Assembly (NCBI GenBank): GCA_900545405.1
Contig: UQYT01000005.1
Span: 24,674-88,673, forward strand
Source: an uncultured Eubacteriales bacterium
GTDB lineage: Bacteria > Bacillota > Clostridia > Oscillospirales > Oscillospiraceae
Reading direction: 5' to 3'
DNA: 64,000 nt
A model generated the notes under the pieces. It did no database searches. It worked only from the letters and a program-made list of their open reading frames with translations, and was not told the origin of the DNA. The position numbers were made by a program, and so were the translations under genes. Positions 8,368-19,576 of this stretch are shown here, in pieces. Position 1 is the first letter of the stretch; each line of letters opens with the position of its first letter.

Positions 8368-11300
8368 TTGTACTTAAAGGCATTGGAGATACAGGGCTTC
8401 AAATCCTTCCCGGACAAGACCCGGCTGACGTTCGAGAAGGAGATAACGGCCATCGTGGGGCCGAACGGCTCCGGCAAATCGAATATTTCCGACGCCATCC
8501 TCTGGGTCATGGGCGAGCAGAGCAGCAAGACCCTGCGCGGCGGCAAGATGCAGGACGTCATCTTCGGCGGCACGGCCAAGCGCGGGGCCATGGGCTTTGC
8601 GCAGGTGTCGCTCATTCTGGACAACTCCGGCGGCATCTTCGACATCGACGCGGAGGAGGTAGCCATAACCCGCCGCTATTACCGCTCGGGCGAGAGCGAG
8701 TACTATATAAACCGCGACCAGGTGCGTCTGCGCGACGTGAACGAGCTGCTCATGGACACCGGCCTGGGCCGGGACGGCTACTCCATAATCGGCCAGGGCC
8801 GCATAGCGGAGATAGTCAACGGCAAGAGCGCCGAGCGCCGCGAGGTGCTGGAGGAGGCCGCGGGCATCTCCCGCTTCCGCTACCGCAAGGAGGAGGCGGA
8901 GCGCCGCCTCGCGCGGACGGACGAGAACCTCCTGCGCGTGAACGACAAGATAGACGAGCTGGAGCTCCAGGTCGGTCCGCTCAAGCAGCAGGCGGAGGTG
9001 GCCAAGCGCTACCTCTCCCTGCGCGACGAGCTGAGGGTCGAGGAGGTCAGCGCGTGGATGGACGCGCTCGACCGCCTGCGCGAGCAGTCACAGGCCATAG
9101 CGAACGACTACGAGACGGCCAAGAGCGGCCTGGACGCCGCCCGGCGCGAGCTGGAGGCGCTGTATTCCCGCAGCGAGGCCCTCGCGGAGCGCATGCGCCA
9201 GAAGGACGTGGAGGCCGAACAGCAGCGGGCGCGCCTCTCCGAGGCGGAGGCCCGGGTCTCCGAGGCTGAGGCCGAGGCTGCGGTGCTGCGCAACAGCATA
9301 GAGAACAGCCGCCAGAGCGCAGAGCGCATGCGCGGCGAGCTCTCGGAGCAGACCGAGCGCGCCGCGGGCATAGCGGCGCAGATAGACGAGCACAAAACGC
9401 GCATCGCCGAGATAGACGAGCAGACCAAAAAGCTGGAGGCCGACGCCGCCTCGGCGCGGAACGTCATGGACGGCCGCAGGATGCGCATAGAAAACCGCGA
9501 GCGCGAGGCCGCCGAGGCCAACGACGCGCTCACGAAGCAGATAGTCGAGCTGCGCAGCGCGGACTCCCGCATCGCCATGCTCGGCGAGATGGAAAAAGAG
9601 TACGAGGGCTTTGCCGGCGCGGTCAAGACCGTCATGCGAGAGTCGCGCCGCGGCACTCTGCGCGGCGTGCACGGCACCGTGGCGGAGCTGCTGCGCGCGG
9701 ATGAGCGCTGCACGCTCGCCATCGAGACCGCCCTCGGCGCCGCAATACAGAACATCGTAGTGGACACCCAGGACGACGGCCGCCGCGCCATAGAGTTCCT
9801 CAAGCGGCGCGACGCTGGCCGCGCGACCTTCCTGCCCATAGACACGATACGCGGCGGCAGGCTCGACCGCATCCCCTCCGAGGAGGAGGGCTGCCTCGGC
9901 CTCGCGGTCGACCTAGTGAGCTTTGACACGCGATACCATAATATATTTGAAAACCTCCTGGGCCGCACGCTGGTGGCGGAGACGCTCTCGGACGCCGTGG
10001 CCATCTCGAGGAAGAACGGCAACCGCGTCCGCATAGTGACGCTGGACGGCCAGCTCATCAACGCGGGCGGCTCCATGACGGGCGGCAGCGCGGCGCGCAA
10101 CGCGGGCATACTCTCCCGGCGCGCGGAGCTGGAGAAATTGCAGGCCAACCGCGGCAAGCTGGCGAAGGCGCGCGACGAGCTGGCCGCAAGGAGCGAGGAG
10201 CTCAAGCGCGAGCTGGCCTCTGCCCGCTACGAGCTCGACGTCGCGACTCAGGAGCTGCAAAGCGTGAATAACGAGCTCGCCTCGCTGAAGGCCGAGCGCC
10301 GCACTACGGAGAACGCCGCCGCCCAGCTGGAGCTGCTGCGCCAGAGCATCTCCGGCGACAGCGAGACGCGGGCCAAGGCCCTTGCGGACATGGAAGCGGG
10401 GGCGGAGAGCGCCCGCCGCGAGCTGGAGGTGCGCGGAAAGCGAATAGAGGAGCTCCGCGCCAAGGCCGCGGAGATAAAGGACTCCATCGCCGCCGCCACG
10501 CAGAAGAAGCTGGAGGTCGAGGGCGAGCGCACTCGTACCGACAAGGCCGTGCAGGAGAAGAACAACGCCCTGCTGGACATGGAGCGCACCTGCGCCCGGT
10601 TCGAGCAGAAGAAGATATCCGCCGAGATGGAGGAAAAGCAGCTCCTGGACAAGCTCTGGGACAACTACGAGCTCAGCCACAGCGCGGCGGAGGCCGTGCG
10701 TCGGCCCATCGAGAGCGCGGCAAAGTCGAACCGCCGCATAGCCGAGCTCAAGAAGGAGATGAGCTCCCTCGGCACGCCGAACCTCGGCGCCATAGACGAG
10801 TACGCGCGCGTCAGCGAGCGCTACGAGTTCCTCGCCTCCCAGCGCGACGACGTGGAGAAGGCGAAAAATGAGCTGCTGGGTATAATTTCCGATATAACCG
10901 GGGAAATGAGAACTATATTCACCCGCGAGTTCACCGCGATAAACGAGAGCTTCCGCGAGACCTTCACGGAGCTCTTCGGCGGCGGCAAGGCGGAGCTCAC
11001 GCTCGAGCCCGGCGAGGATGTGCTCACCTGTGACATAGATATTAAGGTGCAGCCCCCCGGCAAGGCGCTCACGACGCTCTCGCTGCTCTCCGGCGGCGAG
11101 ACGGCCTTCGTGGCCATAGCGCTGTACTTCGCCATAATCAAAGTCCGGCCCACGCCGTTTTGCGTCATGGACGAGATAGAGGCCGCGCTGGACGAGGCGA
11201 ACGTCATCCGCTTTGCCGAGCACATGAGGAAGATAGCGAACAGGACGCAGTTCATAGTCATAACGCACCGCCGCGGCACGATGGAGGAGGCCGACTTCCT

Positions 11301-11393
11301 CTACGGCGTGACGATGCAGGAAAAGGGCGTCTCCAAGGTCATAGAGCTGGACCTGGACGAGGCCGAAAAGCACACAGAGGAGGCAGCAGGCTG

Positions 11394-11394
<1 letters not shown>
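8368..11394 (+). CDS. smc: chromosome partition protein SMC, short-armed
   Basis: 1008 residues from a TTG start. ATP-dependent DNA-loop-forming protein that organises and segregates the chromosome with ScpA/ScpB. Walker A GPNGSGKS is near residue 31, the hinge (YEGFAGAVK to GGSMTGG) lies at about 404-570, LSGGE near 908 and Walker B FCVMDEIEAALDE near 930. Heads and hinge are complete, but each coiled-coil arm is only about 235 residues, whereas arms of about 330 are usual (B. subtilis SMC is 1186). Both arms are shortened by about the same amount, so this is not a frameshift. It is the first gene of an operon with ftsY, overlapping it by one base. Confidence 0.95.
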
Positions 11395-12286
<892 letters not shown>

Positions 12287-12290
<4 letters not shown>

Positions 12291-12886
12291 AGCTGATACT
12301 TGCATCCAATAACGCCGGAAAGGTGATAGAGTTCCGCGAGATACTAGCCGGGACGGGCATAGAGGTCATCCCCCAGCGGGAGGCCGGCTGCGATTTCGAA
12401 GTGGACGAGACGGGCGAGACCTTTGAGGAGAACGCCTTCCTCAAGGCCGAGGCCGCGATGAAGGCCACGGGCCTGCCCGCGGTGAGCGACGACTCCGGCC
12501 TGGAGGTTGACGCCCTGGGCGGCGCCCCCGGCGTGCACAGCGCGAGGTATACGGGCAACCACGACGACTCCGACCTCGACCGTCGCAAATTCCTCATGAA
12601 GAATCTCGAGGGCGAGGAACATCGCACGGCCCGCTTCGTCTCAGCAATATGCTGTGTGTTTCCGAACGGCGACGTGCTGCGCGCCCGCGGCACCTGCGAG
12701 GGCCGCATCGCGACGTACATGAAGGGCGAGAACGGCTTCGGCTACGACGCCATGTTCATCGCCGACGGCGAGGACCGCACCATGGCCGAGATGACCCACG
12801 AGGAAAAGAACGAGATATCGCACCGGGGCCGCGCTCTGCGCGAGTTTGCCCGCGTGCTGAAGGAGTATTGCAATGCTGACAAGTAA
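12287..12886 (+). CDS. rdgB: XTP/dITP diphosphatase (RdgB/HAM1)
   Basis: 199 residues. Hydrolyses non-canonical purine triphosphates (XTP, dITP, ITP) to the monophosphate, cleaning the nucleotide pool. The N-terminal ASNNAGKVIEF, the SDDSGLEVDALGGAPGVHSARY segment and GFGYDAMF are the family signatures. The start overlaps the ftsY stop by four bases (ATGA), so the two are translationally coupled. Confidence 0.96.
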
Positions 12887-13181
12887 GCAGAGGTCCTATC
12901 TGCGCGGCCTGGCCGCCAAGGAGGACACCATCCTCCAGATAGGCAAGGACGGAATAACGGAAAACACCACCGCCGCGCTCTCCGACGCGCTGCGTGCGCG
13001 CGAGCTGGTGAAGGGCCGCGTGCTGGAAAACTCCCTGCTCACGGCGAGGGAGGCCATCGAGATCCTCTCCGAGCGCTGCCGCGCCGAGCAGGTGCAGGTC
13101 ATAGGCAGCAAGTTCGTGCTCTACAAGCGCAACGAGACGGACCCGAAGATCGAGCTGCCCAAGGCGGCGAAGCGCAAATGA
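12873..13181 (+). CDS. yhbY: YhbY-type CRM-domain RNA-binding protein
   Basis: 102 residues, one CRM domain covering almost the whole protein (LTSKQRSYLRGLAAKEDTILQIGKDGIT at the N-terminus, then the GxxG-like basic region). Such proteins associate with the pre-50S ribosome. The start overlaps the end of rdgB by 14 bases. A lysine/arginine-rich tail is present. Confidence 0.93.
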   Translation: MLTSKQRSYLRGLAAKEDTILQIGKDGITENTTAALSDALRARELVKGRVLENSLLTAREAIEILSERCRAEQVQVIGSKFVLYKRNETDPKIELPKAAKRK

Positions 13182-14344
13182 GGATAGCGGTATACGGCGG
13201 GAGCTTCAACCCGCCCCATCCGGCCCACGTCCGCGCCGCCCGCCTGGCCTACGAGGCGCTGCAGCCCGACAAGCTGCTCATAATCCCGGCGGCGGACCCT
13301 CCGCACAAGCAGCTCGCCGAGGGCAGCCCGGACCCGCAGGAGCGCTTTGAGCTCACGCGCATAGCCTTCCGCGGTTTCCCAGAGGCGGAGGTCTCCGACA
13401 TGGAGCTCGTCCGCGGCGGCGAGAGCTATACCTCGGACACCGTCGCCGAGCTGGCGTCGGAGTACCCCGGCGCCGAGATATTCTTCGTCATCGGCACGGA
13501 CATGCTCACCAGTTTTGAGCGCTGGCACAACTTCCGCGACATACTCGCGCTCTCTGCGCTGGCAGTTCTGCCCAGAGACGAGGGAGACATGCCGGAGATA
13601 GAGCGCTGCTCCCGCCGGTTCGAGGAGCTGTACGGAGCGCGCATCAGGGTGATAGACGTCGCGCCGCTGCCCATGTCCTCCTCTGAGATGCGCGAGCTGT
13701 TGGTCTCCCGCCGGGGCGCCGACGTGCTCGACGGCGAGGTATACGCCCGGATAATCCGGGTGCGCGACTACGGCGCAAAGCCGCAGCTCGACTGGCTGCG
13801 CGAGCGGGCCTATGCCTATCTCAAGCCCAGCCGCGTCCCGCACGTCGCGGGCTGTGAGCAGGAGGCCGCCTCGCTGGCCCGGCGCTGGGGCGAGGACCCC
13901 GGAGACGCCGCAGAGGCCGGGATTTTGCACGATATCACCAAAAAACTCAGCATGGACGAGCAGTTGATATTGGCGGAGAAATATGGTATAGTGTTCGATA
14001 AATTTGAGCGGGAGAACATCAAACTCACCCACGCCATAACCGGCGCCGCCCTCTCGAGGGACCTCTTCGGTGTGCCGGACCGCATATACAGCGCCATCCG
14101 CTGGCACACGACCGGCCGCGCGGACATGACGCTGCTGGAAAAGATAATATACCTTGCGGACTATATAGAGCCCACGCGCGACTTTGACGGCGTGGAGCGG
14201 CTCCGCAAGCTCGCGTATGAGAACATAGATTCTGCCATGGTCCTCGGCCTTGAGATGAGCCTTGAGGAGCTCCGGCAGAACGGCATAGAACCCCATGGCG
14301 CCACCGTAAGCGCCCTTGAGTGGTACGGAAAGGACAAGGTGTAA
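13178..14344 (+). CDS. nadD: NadD-YqeK fusion: nicotinate-nucleotide adenylyltransferase and HD hydrolase
   Basis: 388 residues with two enzymes. Residues 1-195 are NadD, which makes deamido-NAD from nicotinate mononucleotide and ATP (GGSFNPPHPAH, IGTDML, SSSEMR). Residues 200-385 are a YqeK-type HD hydrolase (H of PHVAG, ILHDITK, THAITG, WHTTG), a group known to cleave symmetrical Ap4A. In many Firmicutes these are two adjacent genes; here they are joined. The nucleotidyltransferase HxGH motif reads HPAH, with Ala for Gly. The start overlaps yhbY by four bases. Confidence 0.92.
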   Translation: MRIAVYGGSFNPPHPAHVRAARLAYEALQPDKLLIIPAADPPHKQLAEGSPDPQERFELTRIAFRGFPEAEVSDMELVRGGESYTSDTVAELASEYPGAEIFFVIGTDMLTSFERWHNFRDILALSALAVLPRDEGDMPEIERCSRRFEELYGARIRVIDVAPLPMSSSEMRELLVSRRGADVLDGEVYARIIRVRDYGAKPQLDWLRERAYAYLKPSRVPHVAGCEQEAASLARRWGEDPGDAAEAGILHDITKKLSMDEQLILAEKYGIVFDKFERENIKLTHAITGAALSRDLFGVPDRIYSAIRWHTTGRADMTLLEKIIYLADYIEPTRDFDGVERLRKLAYENIDSAMVLGLEMSLEELRQNGIEPHGATVSALEWYGKDKV

Positions 14345-15783
14345 TGCATCTCTACGGCGGAAACGGCAAACACTCAAAGCGCAAGCCGGAAAAGGATACC
14401 CGGCCCAAAGAGACAGACTACGACTACGATTACGGCTACGAGGACGACTACGACTACGAACCCGAACCCGAACCCCAGCCCCAGCCCCGGCACACCCAGA
14501 GCCGGGAGCAGCCCCGGCGCAGCGAGCAGCGCCGGACCGAGACCCGGCACAGCGAGCCCAGGCGCCGCAGCCGCCGGGACAGCACGGATGACATAAGGAG
14601 CACCAACCACACGGTGTACAGCGGCAACGGCTACGACTACGAGGACGACGTCCACTTCGCATCGGACGCCTATATCTCGCGCGAGGAGCAGCGCCGCAGT
14701 AAGCACCGCGGCCGCGGCGCGATAGTCGCGCTTTGCGTGCTGCTCATCCTCTGCGTGGGCGCCTACGCGGGCTTCAAGATCTGGGCCAAGCCAGCCGCGA
14801 CCCAGTCCGGCGGACCCAACACCTACGACACGGACGGCACCGGCGACGACGGCGGCTCGGACAGCGGCATGGACGGCGTGGCCCCCGACCAGGCCGACAG
14901 CAACCGCCGCGACGGCGTCTGGACCTTCCTCGTCAGCGGCCTCGACCGCGAGGGCCTGCACACGGACACCAACATCGTCGGCATGTTCGACACCGTCGAG
15001 GGCAAGCTCAACCTCGTGAACCTGCCCCGTGACCTGCTCATAAACATCTCCATCAGCCCCAAGAAGATGAACCAGCCCTACCCGGCGAGCATCAACAACG
15101 GCGGCGACGGCGTCTCCGCCCTGCTGGCCGCGGTGAAGGACATCCTCGGCTACGAGGTGGACTGCTGGGCGATAATCGACATCCAGGCCGCGGCGGACAT
15201 CGTGGACGCCATCGGCGGCGTGTATTACGACATCCCCTACGACATGGACTGGGACGCCCCGGACCAGAACCCGCCGGTCAGCATCCACATCAAGCAGGGC
15301 TACCAGCTGCTCGACGGCGACGACTTTGTCAACGCGATGCGCTTCCGTATCTCCAACGACGGCTCAAACACCTATGTCGGCGGCGACATCGAGAGGATAC
15401 AGTTCCAGCAGAAGCTGCTCATGGCCCTCGCGCGCCAGACGCTCTCGCTGGAGAACATCCCCAACCTGACCAAGATCTTTGAGATCTACGAAAAGCGCGT
15501 GGACACCAACGTAACCATCAGCAACCTGGCCTATTTCGCCACGGAGTTCATGAAGATAGACGCCAACAACATCACCTTCCAGACCATCCCCGGCAAGGGC
15601 GACGGCTATGTCTTCGGCATGAGCTACGTCATCCCGTACATCGACGAGTGGCTCGAGATGGTCAACGGATACCTCAACCCGTTCACGGTGGAGATAACGC
15701 GCGACAACATCAATATGATCTCCTACGACATGGAGACCGGCACCTGGGACATGACCCAGGGCTACATTGCCGGACAGCAGTGA
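14344..15783 (+). CDS. LytR-CpsA-Psr (LCP) family wall polymer ligase
   Basis: 479 residues from ATG 14344, which overlaps the nadD stop. A cytoplasmic tail of about 120 residues is low-complexity (a Tyr/Asp run near 20-38, then Glu/Pro/Gln and Arg-rich stretches). A single membrane anchor lies at about 124-145, then the extracytoplasmic LCP domain (SGLDREGLHTDTNIVGMF, NLPRDLLINI, GGVYYDIPYDMDW, GYQLLDGDDFVNAMRFR). LCP enzymes transfer undecaprenyl-linked polymers to peptidoglycan. The position in the nadD-rsfS cluster is conserved in related Clostridia. Confidence 0.92.
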   Translation: MHLYGGNGKHSKRKPEKDTRPKETDYDYDYGYEDDYDYEPEPEPQPQPRHTQSREQPRRSEQRRTETRHSEPRRRSRRDSTDDIRSTNHTVYSGNGYDYEDDVHFASDAYISREEQRRSKHRGRGAIVALCVLLILCVGAYAGFKIWAKPAATQSGGPNTYDTDGTGDDGGSDSGMDGVAPDQADSNRRDGVWTFLVSGLDREGLHTDTNIVGMFDTVEGKLNLVNLPRDLLINISISPKKMNQPYPASINNGGDGVSALLAAVKDILGYEVDCWAIIDIQAAADIVDAIGGVYYDIPYDMDWDAPDQNPPVSIHIKQGYQLLDGDDFVNAMRFRISNDGSNTYVGGDIERIQFQQKLLMALARQTLSLENIPNLTKIFEIYEKRVDTNVTISNLAYFATEFMKIDANNITFQTIPGKGDGYVFGMSYVIPYIDEWLEMVNGYLNPFTVEITRDNINMISYDMETGTWDMTQGYIAGQQ

Positions 15784-15821
15784 GGCAAGTAAACGCGAGA
15801 AGGCGAGAAGGGGAGATATAA

Positions 15822-16187
15822 ATGCTGACACCAAGGGAAATAGCCGATACCGCGGTAAAGACTCTGGACGCGAAGCAGGCCAAGGACATCAAGCTCCTGC
15901 ACACGACCGACCTTACCGTGCTGGCGGACTATTTCATAATCTGCACGGCCACGAGCTCCACCCACGTCAAGACACTGACCGACGAGGTGGACAAGGCCCT
16001 CTCGGAGCTGGGCGAACCGCCCCTCCGTCGCGAGGGCTACCGCGGCGGCGGCTGGATCCTGCTGGATTTCGGCTGCGTCATAGTGCACATTTTCCAGCAG
16101 GACATGCGCGAGTTCTATAACCTCGAGCACCTGTGGAGCGACGCGGAGGAGATAAGCCTCTCAGCCCTTCCCGGCCCTACGGCCTGA
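15822..16187 (+). CDS. rsfS: ribosome silencing factor RsfS
   Basis: 121 residues, the Iojap/YbeB family. Binds ribosomal protein L14 and blocks subunit joining when nutrients are scarce. Signatures: TDLTVLADYFIICTATS near residue 28, EGYRGGGWILLDFGCVIVHIF near residue 70 and the FYNLEHLWSDAE end. ATG follows GGGGAGA. The nadD-rsfS linkage is typical. Confidence 0.95.
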   Translation: MLTPREIADTAVKTLDAKQAKDIKLLHTTDLTVLADYFIICTATSSTHVKTLTDEVDKALSELGEPPLRREGYRGGGWILLDFGCVIVHIFQQDMREFYNLEHLWSDAEEISLSALPGPTA

Positions 16188-16249
16188 GCTAGGAGCTCGG
16201 GTCAAAGGGGCCTGCGGTTTTTTAAACATACAGAAGGGAAGAGCAGAAA

Positions 16250-18796
16250 ATGGCTTACGATTTCGCAAGAATAGAAAAGAAATGGCAGAACTACTGGCTT
16301 GAGAACAAGACCTACAAGGCCGTGACCGGGGACAAGACCCGCAAGAAGTTTTATCCCCTCATAGAGTTCCCGTACCCCTCCGGCGACGGGCTCCACGTCG
16401 GCCACCCGAGGCCGTACACCGCGATGGACATCGTCGCGCGCAAGCGCCGCATGGAGGGCGAGAACGTCCTCTTCCCGATAGGTTTCGACGCCTTCGGCCT
16501 GCCCACCGAGAACTACGCCATCAAGAACCACATGCAGCCCCACGACGTCACAAAGCGCAATATCGAGCGCTTTTCCAAGCAGCTGCAGATGCTCGGCTAC
16601 AGCTTTGACTGGGACCGCATGGTCGACACCACCGACCCTAAATATTACAAGTGGACCCAGTGGATATTCCTGCAGATGTACAAGCACGGCCTGGCCTACA
16701 AGGCGTCCATGCCCGTGAACTGGTGCACCAGCTGCAAGTGCGTCCTCGCCAACGAGGAGGTCGTCGAGGGCGTGTGCGAGCGATGCGGCAGCCCTGTCAT
16801 CCGCAAGGAGAAGAGCCAGTGGATGCTCCGCATCACCGCCTATGCCCAGAGGCTCATTGACGACCTGGACGACGTCGACTACATCGAGCGCGTCAAGATC
16901 CAGCAGCGCAACTGGATAGGCCGCTCCACCGGCGCCGAGGTCGACTTCAAGGCCACCACCGGCGACGTCATCAAGGTTTTCACCACCCGCTGCGACACGC
17001 TCTTCGGCGCGACCTACATGGTCCTCTCGCCGGAGCACGCCCTCGTGCGCGAGTGGCTCGAGAGCGGCGCCATCACCAACCCGGACGAGGTCAAAAAGTA
17101 CCAGGCCGAGGCCGCCGCGAAGTCCGACCTCGAGCGCACCGAGCTCAACAAGGACAAGACCGGCGTGCGCACCATGGGCGTCGACGCCATCAACCCCGTC
17201 AACGGCGAGACCATACCCATCTTCATATCCGACTACGTCCTCGCGAGCTACGGCACCGGCGCCATCATGGCCGTCCCGGGCCACGACCAGCGCGACTGGG
17301 AGTTCGCTGAGAAGTTCGGCCTGCCCATCATCGAGGTCGTCAAGGGCGGCGACGTGACCAAGGAGGCCTTCATCGCGAAGGACGACAGCGCCATCATGGT
17401 CAACTCCGGCTTCCTGAACGGCATGAGCGTCAAGGCCGCCATCCCGACCATGACCAAGTGGCTGGAAGAGAAGGGCCTCGGCCGCAGCAAGGTAAACTAC
17501 AAGCTGCGCGACTGGGTGTTCTCCCGCCAGCGTTACTGGGGCGAGCCCATCCCCCTGGTGTACTGTGAGAAGTGCGGCTGGCAGCCGATCGACGAGAGCG
17601 AGCTGCCCCTGCTGCTGCCCGACGTGGACAGCTATGAGCCCACCGACAACGGCGAGAGCCCGCTCTCCAAGATGACCGACTGGGTGAACACCACCTGCCC
17701 GAAGTGCGGCGGCCCCGCCCAGCGCGAGACCGACACCATGCCTCAGTGGGCCGGCTCCTGCTGGTACTTCCTGCGCTATATGGACCCGGACAACGACAAG
17801 GCCCTCGCCGGCCAGGACGCGCTCGACTACTGGAGCCCCGTGGACTGGTACAACGGCGGCATGGAGCACACCACGCTGCACCTGCTGTACAGCCGCTTCT
17901 GGCACAAGTTCCTGTACGACATCGGCGTCGTGCCCACCAAGGAGCCCTACGCCAAGCGCACGAGCCACGGCATGATCCTGGGCCTGAACCCGCACAACTA
18001 CGCCAACCTCTCCGACGAGGAGCGCAACAAGCTCCTGGCCGAGTACGGCAGCGAGGCCGAGGTGCGCAAGTACCTCGTGCACAAGTACGGCGAGATGGCC
18101 GACCACCCCATCGTCAAGATGAGCAAGAGCCTGGGCAACGTCGTCAACCCGGACAGCGTCGTCAAGGAGTACGGCGCGGACACGCTGAGGCTCTATATCA
18201 TGTTCCTCGGCGACTTTGAAAAGGCCGCTCCCTGGAACCCCAGCGCCGTCAAGGGCTGCAAGCGCTTCCTGGACCGCATCTGGGCCCTGGGCGAGAAGCG
18301 CATAGACGGCGACGAGAGCCTCTCCGCGGCCAACGAGAAGGAAGTCCACCGCTGCGTAAAGAAGGTCAGCGACGACATAGAGAGCATGAAGTTCAACACC
18401 GCCATCTCCGCCATGATGGTGCTGGTGAACAAGTTCTATGAGTGCGCGCCGAGCAGGGGGGACATGAAGACCTTCCTCGCGCTGCTGAGCCCCTTCGCGC
18501 CGCACATCGCCGAGGAGCTCTGGGAGATCCAGGGCTTTGAGGGCATCGCCAGCCTGAGCGCCTGGCCGGAATACGACGAGGCCAAGACCCTCGATGACGA
18601 AAAGGAGATCGCCGTGCAGGTAAACGGCAAGCTCCGCAGCACAGTCGTGGTCCCCGCCGGCTGCGAGGACTCCGTCGCTGTCGAGGCCGCAATGGCCGAC
18701 CCGAAGGTCCAAAAGTTCACCGCCGGCTGCGCGATAGTCAAGACGATAGTTGTCAAGGACAAGCTCGTCAACATTATCGCAAAGCCCTCCAAGTGA
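16250..18796 (+). CDS. leuS: leucyl-tRNA synthetase
   Basis: 848 residues, class I synthetase. HIGH motif as HVGH in PYPSGDGLHVGH near residue 40, a zinc-like Cys cluster in CTSCKCVLANEEVVEGVCERCG near 160, the CP1 editing domain (TTRCDTLFG near 244), and KMSKS near 624 (IVKMSKSLGNVVNPD). ATG follows GAAGGGAAGAG. Only 62 bases separate it from rsfS and I see no T-box leader, so leucine-dependent control through that mechanism is unlikely. Confidence 0.97.
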   Translation: MAYDFARIEKKWQNYWLENKTYKAVTGDKTRKKFYPLIEFPYPSGDGLHVGHPRPYTAMDIVARKRRMEGENVLFPIGFDAFGLPTENYAIKNHMQPHDVTKRNIERFSKQLQMLGYSFDWDRMVDTTDPKYYKWTQWIFLQMYKHGLAYKASMPVNWCTSCKCVLANEEVVEGVCERCGSPVIRKEKSQWMLRITAYAQRLIDDLDDVDYIERVKIQQRNWIGRSTGAEVDFKATTGDVIKVFTTRCDTLFGATYMVLSPEHALVREWLESGAITNPDEVKKYQAEAAAKSDLERTELNKDKTGVRTMGVDAINPVNGETIPIFISDYVLASYGTGAIMAVPGHDQRDWEFAEKFGLPIIEVVKGGDVTKEAFIAKDDSAIMVNSGFLNGMSVKAAIPTMTKWLEEKGLGRSKVNYKLRDWVFSRQRYWGEPIPLVYCEKCGWQPIDESELPLLLPDVDSYEPTDNGESPLSKMTDWVNTTCPKCGGPAQRETDTMPQWAGSCWYFLRYMDPDNDKALAGQDALDYWSPVDWYNGGMEHTTLHLLYSRFWHKFLYDIGVVPTKEPYAKRTSHGMILGLNPHNYANLSDEERNKLLAEYGSEAEVRKYLVHKYGEMADHPIVKMSKSLGNVVNPDSVVKEYGADTLRLYIMFLGDFEKAAPWNPSAVKGCKRFLDRIWALGEKRIDGDESLSAANEKEVHRCVKKVSDDIESMKFNTAISAMMVLVNKFYECAPSRGDMKTFLALLSPFAPHIAEELWEIQGFEGIASLSAWPEYDEAKTLDDEKEIAVQVNGKLRSTVVVPAGCEDSVAVEAAMADPKVQKFTAGCAIVKTIVVKDKLVNIIAKPSK

Positions 18797-18803
18797 GTTT
18801 TGC

Positions 18804-18832
18804 TTGACATCGGCGCTCGAAATCATTATAAT
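18804..18832 (+). promoter_or_regulatory. consensus promoter of rpsU
   Basis: TTGACA (18804-18809), 17 bases, TATAAT (18827-18832): a perfect sigma-A consensus, fitting a ribosomal protein gene. Confidence 0.88.
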
Positions 18833-18895
18833 GCATATGCTAACGGGTTAATGGCCCTTACAGCGCCGAAAGGTGTTTTGGAGGGAGGGAATAGA

Positions 18896-19081
18896 ATGTC
18901 TGAGATCTACGTTAAGGAAAACGAGTCGCTGGATAATGCACTCAAGCGTTTCAAGCGGAGCTGCGCCAAAGCCGGCGTCCTGGCCGACCTGAGGAAGAAG
19001 GAGTACTACCAGAGCCCCAGCGTCAAGCGCCGCAAGAAGTCCGAAGCCGCCCGCAAGAACAAGAACAAGCGCTACTATTGA
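18896..19081 (+). CDS. rpsU: 30S ribosomal protein S21
   Basis: 61 residues. Small basic ribosomal protein near the mRNA exit of the 30S subunit. EIYVKENESLDNALKRFKR at the start and the KKSEAARKNKNKRYY tail are typical of S21. GGAGGGAGG precedes the ATG. It is a single-gene unit between a strong promoter and a strong terminator. Confidence 0.97.
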   Translation: MSEIYVKENESLDNALKRFKRSCAKAGVLADLRKKEYYQSPSVKRRKKSEAARKNKNKRYY

Positions 19082-19083
19082 TG

Positions 19084-19116
19084 AAAAAGCTCCGTCTGAA
19101 AAGACGGAGCTTTTTT
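19084..19116 (+). terminator. intrinsic terminator of rpsU
   Basis: A 14-bp stem (19084-19097 with 19102-19115) with GAAA loop, ending in six T. Confidence 0.9.
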
Positions 19117-19128
19117 GCGGCACTTTTG

Positions 19129-19174
19129 TTGACAAATGTAAACTTACATGCTATCCTGAGTTTACAAATGTAAA
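19129..19174 (+). promoter_or_regulatory. promoter with two BlaI-type operators
   Basis: TTGACA (19129-19134), 17 bases, TATCCT (19152-19157). The -35 box is part of the dyad TTGACA-AA-TGTAAA (19129-19142, one mismatch), and just after the -10 lies the perfect dyad TTTACA-AA-TGTAAA (19161-19174). Both contain TACA-N2-TGTA or near it, the core of known BlaI/MecI operators. The layout predicts that the repressor encoded next controls its own operon. Confidence 0.8.
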
Positions 19175-19192
19175 TCACCGGGAGGAAGGAAT

Positions 19193-19576
19193 ATGGCTGC
19201 TGCAAAATTGACGGAGGCGGAGTGGAGCGTGATGGACGCGCTGTGGGAGCGCGGGGAGCTGACGGGCCGGGAGGCGGCGGAGCTGCTGCGGGAGCGCTGC
19301 GGCTGGAGCCGGAGCACGGTGCTGACGCTCCTGGGCCGCATGGAGGCCAAGGGCGCCGTCTCGGGCGAGAGCGAGGGCGGCGTGAAGGTGTTCCGCCCGC
19401 TCATATCGCGCGAGGACGCCGCCGTGGCTGAGACGCGCGACTTCATCGGCCGCATCTATAACGGCAGCCTGAGCCTCATGGTGAGCGCGCTCACGAAGAA
19501 ACAGGCCCTGCCAAAGTCCGAGATAGACGAGCTCTACGAGCTGCTGCAAAAACTGGAGGCGGGACACGATGGCTGA
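19193..19576 (+). CDS. BlaI/MecI/CopY family repressor
   Basis: 127 residues. Winged-helix DNA-binding domain at 1-75 (LTEAEWSVMDALWERGELTGREAAELLRE, then WSRSTVLTLLGRMEAKGAV) and a C-terminal dimerisation helix. This family represses until cleaved or released through a partner M56 protease, which is encoded next and overlaps by eight bases. No beta-lactamase or penicillin-binding protein gene is nearby, so the regulon is probably envelope stress rather than a resistance gene. Confidence 0.93.
   Translation: MAAAKLTEAEWSVMDALWERGELTGREAAELLRERCGWSRSTVLTLLGRMEAKGAVSGESEGGVKVFRPLISREDAAVAETRDFIGRIYNGSLSLMVSALTKKQALPKSEIDELYELLQKLEAGHDG

Noticed and set aside
16188..16249. Possible T-box leader before leuS (and before alaS)
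   Set aside because: The gaps are too short and I see no T-box consensus or specifier structure.
16202..18826. 874-residue open frame on the minus strand opposite leuS
   Set aside because: leuS is unmistakable on the plus strand. The antisense frame is open because of the high GC at codon position three and its translation has the typical shadow composition (His, Leu, Val, Gly-rich).
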